This document shows positions 1-5,174 of a stretch of 5,174 nt of DNA, one piece after another. The DNA is taken from the NCBI GenBank assembly GCA_947039985.1, contig CAMRAP010000134.1, forward strand, positions 1 to 5,174, written 5' to 3'. The translations under genes and the position numbers were made by a program. Source of the stretch: an uncultured Odoribacter sp. (GTDB taxonomy: Bacteria; Bacteroidota; Bacteroidia; Bacteroidales; Marinifilaceae). Below the pieces are notes generated by a model, which had not been told where the DNA came from, made no database searches, and was given only the letters and a program-made list of their open reading frames with translations. The number at the start of each line of letters is the position of its first letter. Position 1 is the stretch's first letter.

Positions 1-2645
1 TTATCCACAACTGTCTCTCCGTTTAAGATAACTGTAACACGCTCTCCTACCATTTTGATATAGAAAGTATTCCACTCTCCCATATCATTATCCATCACTT
101 TTGTTGGTTTTGAAGCATTTTTTTGGTTGTTATAAAGTCCACCAGATCCTACTTGTGCACCTACATTAGTGCGACTGATATCCCAAATCTGAACTTGAGG
201 TGCCCCTCGCAGATAAATCCCAGCATCAGCCTCTTTACCACCTTTGTATAACTTCCAATCGATCAGCATTTCAAAATCACCATACCTTTTTTCAGTACAG
301 ATATTATCTCCTTTCCCATTGAAATACATGCAACCAGCTTTTGCAGACCAGCTATTTTTCATCTTTTGGTCAGCGCCAACTTGCGCTTTTGCAAGAGTTG
401 CTTTGCCCATCTTCCCACGTGAAATAGGATTTTCTACCAGACCTTTCCACCCGGTTAAATCTTTACCATTGAATATAGATACATATCCACCCTCTTTGCT
501 CAAAGTAGAGAGGTGTTTCTTAATTGATTCTCGCTGGTAACTGGCATCTGGATTATTTAATTTACTACTGCATTTTTCTAACATGGTAATAACTTCAGCT
601 CCACAGAAACTCTTATTTCCTAATGCTAATTTCATTACAGCTTGACTTGCAGCTTCTGTAATGGCAGCATCGCTACTATCCATAAATGGAGCAACAGTGA
701 GTAAACCTAAATAAGATTTTGAATTTCCAATGATCTGAATGGCTTTCTTTTGAGTTATAGGATTATGACTGTTTGCTAAAACATTAGCAGCATATATACG
801 CTTATTTTCAGGAGTCATGTTTTGAGTTGCTACATGATGTAAATAAACATTCCGTAGCTTCGCTTGATACTCCTTATTGCTTGATCTAATAATAGGTGTC
901 AACAGTGAAAATATAGGTTTTCCTTGCCAGTTCTTTAAAGCTTCTAGCGATAAAGTTTTATCTTTAGTTGATGCAGAAGCAAAGTTCTTCGCAATTGTAT
1001 TTAGAACACCAGTATCTCCCATTCGTGTTAATACAGAATAAAGAATAGCTTCTTGCCCTTTTGCTTTAACAAGCATTTGTTTAACAACAGCATCTCTTTT
1101 CTCCTTCGGTAGTTTTGAAATAGCAACATAGATGGCATTTTGGACATCTACAATATTTGCTTCAGGTGCACTCAAGATAATTTTGACTAACTCATCAATT
1201 TGATCTGTATCTGAAATAGATGCTAGTGCTTTATATGCAGCAGTAGATACATTTTTATTGCTATCTTTTAGTTTATTGGCAACTACTGAAAACTCAGCAT
1301 TTGCTCTGCGTGAAGCCAATAATTCAATTGCTTTAACTTGTGCTTCAGGCGATCCTTCAGTAACAATTTTTGCAACACATGCTCCAAATGCTTTAGCATT
1401 ACTATTACCATATTCAACATATGAAAGAGCAGAGGTTGCTGCATTCATTTCAGCTACATCTTTAGCTGAAATCATTTGCTTGCATAATAATTGAATCAGT
1501 TCTTCACCTCCATCTAATTTTGCAGCACTAAGCATAGCTACTGAAGAAAGTTTCACGTCACTATCACCAATATATTTTACGATATAATCATATACTCCTT
1601 TTGCCTTACAAGCACCTAAATAAGTGATTAAATCTATTTTGACAGGATTATCAGCTTTCTCAATTAATTTTGCAAACTCGATAAATAGGTCTCGATTATT
1701 ACACTTGCTTACAAGATTCAAGACTCCATTTCTAAATTTGTAATTATCATCAACCACTGATTTCAATACAACAGCTTGCGCTTTATCTGCTAATATCATT
1801 AGTTCAACAGCTGCAATCATTGTATGAGTCTGTCTTTTAGATTTACTTGCTTTCAGTAGTTTTTTAGCCTCATTGTATGCAAATTTCTCTCCTGCATTAC
1901 GCTTGATAAGTGTATATAGATTATCTGTTGCTGATGTAGGCTCAAAAGTGTAGCCTGATTTCTTAGCAGCATCTTTTAATACATCCAATGATTCAATTCC
2001 TCCTGTTTGAGCTAATGCATATAAAATAGTCTTTTCGAATGTTTTATCGGCTCCATCCAACCATTCAATAAGCACATCTTCATGTCCTTCAATTTTAGCA
2101 GAACCGATAATATGAGTAGCAAGTTTTTTATCATATATACTAAGGTCATCAACTAGAGATTTTTTAGCTTCTTCTGTACCAATTGCCATTAAAGTTTCAG
2201 CAGCAGTTTCTTGCAGTTCTTTATCTTTTAAAAAGTTATCAATACTTTGAACATACTCATCTTTAGCACATACAGCTAAAAGTCTCAAATAAAACTTTTT
2301 GACCTCTACATTAGTAGCATTGCGTAATTCTATCCCAATATTACCAACAAATGCTAAACGAGCTTTCTCCTTCCCTTCTCGAGTAACATATTTTGCCATT
2401 CCAGACAAAGCATAATTAACGGGAGCCTTATTAACACTCGTAAACATATCTCCTAATATGGTAGTCCCTTCTCTTCCAGTTGAGAGTAAACTCTCCATTA
2501 TCATTTTGTAGTCAGCCTCATTTTGTGCTGGTAGCATTGCTAATGCATCTACAACAATTGTTTTCGGTGTTCTATTTTGTGGCGCTTGAGCATACAGAGA
2601 CACTCCTATTACCAACATTAAAAATAGAGCTAATATTTTTTTCAT
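1..2645 (-). CDS. Secreted HEAT-repeat protein with C-terminal DUF1080 (3-keto-disaccharide hydrolase) domain, 3' end truncated
   Basis: The frame is open for 881 codons from the ATG at 2645 to the window edge with no stop; I translated it throughout. Residues 1-20 form a Sec signal peptide (MKK, a hydrophobic core, probable cleavage in SLYA|QAP), so the protein should be periplasmic; no lipobox cysteine is present. Residues about 30-715 are Ala/Leu/Lys-rich paired helices of HEAT/armadillo type, clearest at 142-156, 362-378 and 435-478, probably a binding scaffold. Residues about 722-881 are DUF1080 (PF06439): FNGKDLTGW at 725-733, DFEMLIDW near 786-793, DAGIYLRG at 807-814, VQIWD at 818-822, and GEWNTFYIKMVG followed by LNGETVVD at the edge. 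The family usually continues about 40-50 residues further, so the domain end and stop codon are missing. Characterised DUF1080 enzymes cleave 3-keto-glycosides. It is last of three co-directional genes, 21 bases after an oxidoreductase that could supply the 3-keto substrate. Domain assignment is firm; activity and substrate are inferred. Confidence 0.9.
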   Translation of the reverse strand, partial: MKKILALFLMLVIGVSLYAQAPQNRTPKTIVVDALAMLPAQNEADYKMIMESLLSTGREGTTILGDMFTSVNKAPVNYALSGMAKYVTREGKEKARLAFVGNIGIELRNATNVEVKKFYLRLLAVCAKDEYVQSIDNFLKDKELQETAAETLMAIGTEEAKKSLVDDLSIYDKKLATHIIGSAKIEGHEDVLIEWLDGADKTFEKTILYALAQTGGIESLDVLKDAAKKSGYTFEPTSATDNLYTLIKRNAGEKFAYNEAKKLLKASKSKRQTHTMIAAVELMILADKAQAVVLKSVVDDNYKFRNGVLNLVSKCNNRDLFIEFAKLIEKADNPVKIDLITYLGACKAKGVYDYIVKYIGDSDVKLSSVAMLSAAKLDGGEELIQLLCKQMISAKDVAEMNAATSALSYVEYGNSNAKAFGACVAKIVTEGSPEAQVKAIELLASRRANAEFSVVANKLKDSNKNVSTAAYKALASISDTDQIDELVKIILSAPEANIVDVQNAIYVAISKLPKEKRDAVVKQMLVKAKGQEAILYSVLTRMGDTGVLNTIAKNFASASTKDKTLSLEALKNWQGKPIFSLLTPIIRSSNKEYQAKLRNVYLHHVATQNMTPENKRIYAANVLANSHNPITQKKAIQIIGNSKSYLGLLTVAPFMDSSDAAITEAASQAVMKLALGNKSFCGAEVITMLEKCSSKLNNPDASYQRESIKKHLSTLSKEGGYVSIFNGKDLTGWKGLVENPISRGKMGKATLAKAQVGADQKMKNSWSAKAGCMYFNGKGDNICTEKRYGDFEMLIDWKLYKGGKEADAGIYLRGAPQVQIWDISRTNVGAQVGSGGLYNNQKNASKPTKVMDNDMGEWNTFYIKMVGERVTVILNGETVVD

Positions 2646-2647
2646 GG

Positions 2648-2659
2648 TCTTTCTCTTTT
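2648..2659 (-). promoter_or_regulatory. Purine-rich tract, possible weak ribosome binding site
   Basis: In the 21-base gap before the ATG at 2645, the minus strand reads AAAAGAGAAAGA, twelve purines in a row ending two bases before the start codon. It is not a canonical GGAGG and sits rather close to the start. Bacteroidota often initiate without a strong Shine-Dalgarno, so this is at most a weak recruitment site. It does support the ATG at 2645, which is followed directly by a good signal peptide. Confidence 0.3.
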
Positions 2660-2666
2660 ATTGTTA

Positions 2667-3920
2667 TTAAATACTCCAAGAACCCCTCATAGGTTGATTG
2701 ATCAGTCGATTCGCCGCTTCATCATCAATAAATTCAAGTTTTGTAGGGTCAAATTTAAGGTTACGTCCCAAGCGTAAAGCAACAAGTCCCATATTTACGA
2801 TGGTTGATGAACGGAATCCGTTGTCTTCATTTAAAGCAAAACGCTCACGACTCCTCACACATTCGCTAAACGATTTATTTTGTGGTTCAACATCTGGATA
2901 TTCAGCCAATTTCTTTTCCCAATTAGGAATATCACACTCAAAGTTTGGATATACCCGACCATTGGGTCCTTCGATATAAGCTTTATCCTGACTACCGTGA
3001 TCGTCTCCATAGAGAATAATCTCACACCCATCATCATATTTAAAAGCTATTTTACGCCAAGTACCTACTGCATCAAAATGCTGTTGTGGTGCATCTATTT
3101 CTACAGATATCGGCGAAGTGTCGTCTTTATCTAATAAGTATTGCACCGGGTCAATATAATGCTGCCCCATATCTCCAAGTCCACCTCCATCATAATCCCA
3201 ATAACCTCTAAAAGTTCCATGTACACGATGTGAATTGTATGGTTTGTATGGAGCGGGACCGAGCCACATATCATAGTCTAAATGTGCAGGTGCTTTCATT
3301 TCTTCAAGTTGAGTTTTACCTTGCCAGTAAAATTTCCAATTGAAGCCAGTGTGTTTACTAATAACCACTTTTAATGGCCAACCTAACATTCCACTATCCA
3401 CCAACTTTTTGATCTTAGGCACACTCGTGTTCATACCATAGAAGTTATCTGTAAAACGAAACCATGTATTTAGTCTAAAAATATTGCCATGTTGCTTTAC
3501 GGCTTCCATCACTCGTTTTCCCTCACCAATAGTTCGAGTCATTGGTTTTTCGCACCAAATATCCTTACCTGCTTTAGCTGCTTCAACAGCCATAATACCA
3601 TGCCAATGTGGTGGTGTTGCGATGTGAACAATATCCACATTGGGATCGTGAATTAAATCGCGATAATCCTGGTAAAGTTTTACATTACCTCCAGCCATCT
3701 TAGAAGCTGCATCTAAATGGTTTGCATCTACATCACACATAGCAACAAGTCGTGTTCCATCATATCCCATATGACCACGCCCCATTGAACCAACACCTAT
3801 AATACCTTTAGTTAACTGATCACTAGGAGCTATATGACCATTACCTCCTAGCACACAGCGAGGAACAATGGTTAATGCAGCTAAACCTGTGACATTTTTT
3901 AAAAAACTACGTCTTTTCAT
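2667..3920 (-). CDS. Gfo/Idh/MocA-family NAD(P)-dependent oxidoreductase with Tat signal peptide
   Basis: This is a complete 417-residue protein, normal length for exported members of the family. The N-terminus carries a twin-arginine motif (KRRSFLK, residues 2-8) and a short hydrophobic stretch ending near IVPRCVLGG, so it is probably exported folded with its dinucleotide bound. The Rossmann nucleotide-binding domain follows: GVGSMG at 42-47 (GxGxxG), CDVD at 62-65 closing the second strand, ATPPHWH at 101-107, and the family hallmark CEKPM at 123-127 with catalytic lysine K125. The C-terminal alpha/beta sheet domain holds GGGLGDMGQH (245-254), whose D250 and H254 fit the usual active-site Asp/His positions. 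The start at 3920 is chosen because the Tat motif follows at once; no clear Shine-Dalgarno is seen in the AT-rich gap. It lies 25 bases after another oxidoreductase and 21 bases before the HEAT-DUF1080 gene, implying an operon. A role in oxidising a glycoside at C3 or reducing the 3-keto sugar is inferred from context; the substrate is unknown. Confidence 0.93.
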   Translation of the reverse strand: MKRRSFLKNVTGLAALTIVPRCVLGGNGHIAPSDQLTKGIIGVGSMGRGHMGYDGTRLVAMCDVDANHLDAASKMAGGNVKLYQDYRDLIHDPNVDIVHIATPPHWHGIMAVEAAKAGKDIWCEKPMTRTIGEGKRVMEAVKQHGNIFRLNTWFRFTDNFYGMNTSVPKIKKLVDSGMLGWPLKVVISKHTGFNWKFYWQGKTQLEEMKAPAHLDYDMWLGPAPYKPYNSHRVHGTFRGYWDYDGGGLGDMGQHYIDPVQYLLDKDDTSPISVEIDAPQQHFDAVGTWRKIAFKYDDGCEIILYGDDHGSQDKAYIEGPNGRVYPNFECDIPNWEKKLAEYPDVEPQNKSFSECVRSRERFALNEDNGFRSSTIVNMGLVALRLGRNLKFDPTKLEFIDDEAANRLINQPMRGSWSI

Positions 3921-3945
3921 GAGTCTAAAGTTTAATTTATTACTG

Positions 3946-5160
3946 TTATGATCTTACTATTTCTTCTTTGTCTTTGTCCCAATACATCGTACGTCCTTCC
4001 AAGAAAGAACAAGTACCCATATGTGCAGAGATGGCTTCTTCAAACGATTGGTCTATGTCGCAACTAACCTTAGTATTGTTTCTTATGCCATACAACCACT
4101 CCCGCATATGAAGATGTGTTGTATTATAGCGTTTACCACCTAGATAGGTGTACAATAGACCTCGTTTTGCAAAATAAAGTTCTGTGGGTGAAGTTATTGC
4201 ATCCACATCATCAGCTCCTGGAATATATGTATAAAAAACCTCCCCAGGAGTGATTAATCCTGATTTTATTTTTTCAGCATATTGAGTTGAATTATTATCT
4301 GCTCGCATCTCTAAAATATTAGAAATTTCTAAAGAAGCATCACGTCCCATAATAACCTTGCCACGACTACGACTACTTGCCTGTGTTGCACTATAAAGCA
4401 TAGTCATATCTCTATCAGCAAATTCAAAGGTGGTTTGTAATACATCTGGAACTGTTCGACCATCTTTAAAGACATAAACTCCACCAGAAGAGGTTGCAGA
4501 ACTTGGAATACCAATACCTAATATTTGATTAATTGCATCATATTCATGTGTTAATAGGTCACCACTTAAACCGGTACTATAATCCCACCAGCATCTCCAT
4601 CTAAAAAATCTTTCGAGAGAGAATTTATCTCTACCGTCTGGACCAATGTATTTTTCCAATTTATATTTGTGCATATAGTTTAGATACTCATCAATAGATT
4701 CTTTGGGACCATTGAATTGTTGCCAATCGATATTTTTACTTGAAGCTCCCTTGTCAATATTATACCGCCAAGCTCCATTATCACTATTTCTGTTGGTACA
4801 CATTTCGATAAGCGAGATCTTTCCTAATAGATTTTGATCGATTATTTCTTTAGCTCTTAAATAGCTGTCTGTTTGGCGACCTTGATGCCCTAACTGAAAT
4901 ACCACACCTGATCGCTTAACAGCATCACGAACTCTATAGGTTTCGGGTACAGTCCAAGATAAAGGTTTTTCTACATACACATGTTTACCGGCATTAGCAG
5001 CATCAATAGTCATTGTTGAATGCCAATGATCAGGTGTTGCAATAACAACTGCATCAATATCATCAGCTGCCAATAACTCTTTATATGTCTTATATCGCTT
5101 GGGCGCATTACTTAGTTTATCCTCGGAATAGTGTCGATCTTTATTCGCTCCAGCTTTGAG
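3946..5160 (-). CDS. Gfo/Idh/MocA-family oxidoreductase, 5' end truncated
   Basis: About 404 codons are visible, ending in TAA at 3946. The first part of the gene is off the contig: the frame is open to the edge, and the signal peptide (if any), first Rossmann strand and GxGxxG loop are absent, roughly 60-90 residues. What remains starts late in the Rossmann domain: YKTYKELLAADDIDAVVIATPDHWH (a typical family stretch, 5094-5020), then the hallmark VEKPL with catalytic lysine at 4968-4966. The C-terminal domain has RFFRWRCWWDYSTGLSGDLL and THEYD; the histidine of THEYD (4548-4546) is the likely active-site histidine, and the closing GRTMYWDKDKEE is usual for this subfamily. An apparent start at the TTG at 5073 is not real, because family sequence continues upstream of it. 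It is first of three co-directional genes, 25 bases before the Tat oxidoreductase. It is a different subfamily from that neighbour, so the two are probably not interchangeable. Paired catalysis on a glycoside is inference from gene order. Confidence 0.9.
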   Translation of the reverse strand, partial: LKAGANKDRHYSEDKLSNAPKRYKTYKELLAADDIDAVVIATPDHWHSTMTIDAANAGKHVYVEKPLSWTVPETYRVRDAVKRSGVVFQLGHQGRQTDSYLRAKEIIDQNLLGKISLIEMCTNRNSDNGAWRYNIDKGASSKNIDWQQFNGPKESIDEYLNYMHKYKLEKYIGPDGRDKFSLERFFRWRCWWDYSTGLSGDLLTHEYDAINQILGIGIPSSATSSGGVYVFKDGRTVPDVLQTTFEFADRDMTMLYSATQASSRSRGKVIMGRDASLEISNILEMRADNNSTQYAEKIKSGLITPGEVFYTYIPGADDVDAITSPTELYFAKRGLLYTYLGGKRYNTTHLHMREWLYGIRNNTKVSCDIDQSFEEAISAHMGTCSFLEGRTMYWDKDKEEIVRS

Positions 5161-5174
5161 AGATCGGAAGAGCA
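5161..5174. other. Illumina TruSeq adapter remnant (non-genomic)
   Basis: The last 14 bases, AGATCGGAAGAGCA, are identical to the beginning of the Illumina TruSeq read-1 adapter and sit exactly at the contig end in read-through orientation. The thirteenth and fourteenth bases (CA, not CG) match the read-1 rather than the read-2 version. The bases are taken to be a library artefact, so the codons they add to the upstream oxidoreductase (reading LFRS) should be discarded. No adapter is seen at the left end. Confidence 0.93.

Noticed and set aside
1..9. TTATCCACA, a perfect DnaA-box consensus
   Set aside because: It is a single copy inside a well-supported coding frame (the VVD codons of the DUF1080 domain), with no second box, AT-rich unwinding region or dnaA/dnaN gene nearby. 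Coincidence is the simpler explanation.
244..540. 98-codon open frame on the plus strand
   Set aside because: It lies antisense to the DUF1080 domain, which carries clear family motifs in the minus frame. Its translation resembles no family I know.
1258..1494. 78-codon open frame on the plus strand
   Set aside because: It is antisense to the HEAT repeats. Its Ala/Ser/Leu-rich translation merely mirrors the Ala/Leu-rich helices of the real gene.
2480..2692. 70-codon plus-strand frame with a hydrophobic, membrane-like C-terminal half
   Set aside because: It crosses the signal peptide, the gene gap and the end of the oxidoreductase on the other strand. The hydrophobicity follows from A/T-rich antisense sequence, and there is no ribosome site or promoter.
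2698..3134. Overlapping short open frames on both strands (plus 2698-2979 and 2880-3134; minus 2855-3037)
   Set aside because: All lie within the complete, motif-rich oxidoreductase gene in other frames and show no recognisable protein features.
3840..3870. Possible lipoprotein signal at cysteine 22 of the Tat oxidoreductase
   Set aside because: The residues before the cysteine are V-P-R, which do not fit the L-(A/S)-(G/A)-C lipobox; arginine at -1 is not accepted by signal peptidase II.
3921..3945. Possible internal promoter between the two oxidoreductase genes
   Set aside because: The 25-base gap is AT-rich but shows no Bacteroidota TAnnTTTG -7 element with a TTTG -33 partner. Read-through from upstream is more likely.

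Overview
The window is AT-rich (roughly 35-40% GC by eye) and looks like a fragment of a Bacteroidota genome. The signs are a Sec signal peptide ending in the 'SLYAQ' style common in that phylum, no strong Shine-Dalgarno sequences, short AT-rich gene gaps, and protein families (paired Gfo/Idh/MocA oxidoreductases plus DUF1080) abundant in Bacteroidota. The genus cannot be fixed from the sequence. Genomic sequence appears to run from 1 to about 5160. The last 14 bases (5161-5174) equal the start of the Illumina TruSeq adapter, so this is probably an assembled contig with untrimmed adapter at its right edge.

All genes lie on the minus strand, so transcription runs from high to low coordinates. 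From upstream to downstream: (1) 5160-3946, a Gfo/Idh/MocA-family NAD(P)-dependent oxidoreductase missing its N-terminus; (2) 3920-2667, a complete second Gfo/Idh/MocA oxidoreductase with a twin-arginine (Tat) signal; (3) 2645-1, a large secreted protein with about 690 residues of HEAT-like alpha-helical repeats followed by a DUF1080 / 3-keto-disaccharide hydrolase domain (PF06439), cut off just before its C-terminus. The gaps are 25 and 21 bases, with no terminator or promoter visible, so the three genes very probably form one operon. No RNA gene, mobile element, CRISPR array or intergenic stretch over 300 bases is present.

Inferred role: the gene set and order resemble the Bacteroides thetaiotaomicron BT2159-BT2158-BT2157-BT2156 locus (numbers from memory). 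There, oxidoreductases oxidise the 3-hydroxyl of a glycoside, a DUF1080 enzyme cleaves the 3-keto-glycoside, and further steps hydrate and re-reduce the sugar. By analogy this operon may break down a glycoside in the periplasm by oxidation and elimination rather than by a classical glycosidase. The distinctive feature is that the cleaving domain is fused to a long HEAT solenoid. The substrate cannot be read from the sequence.
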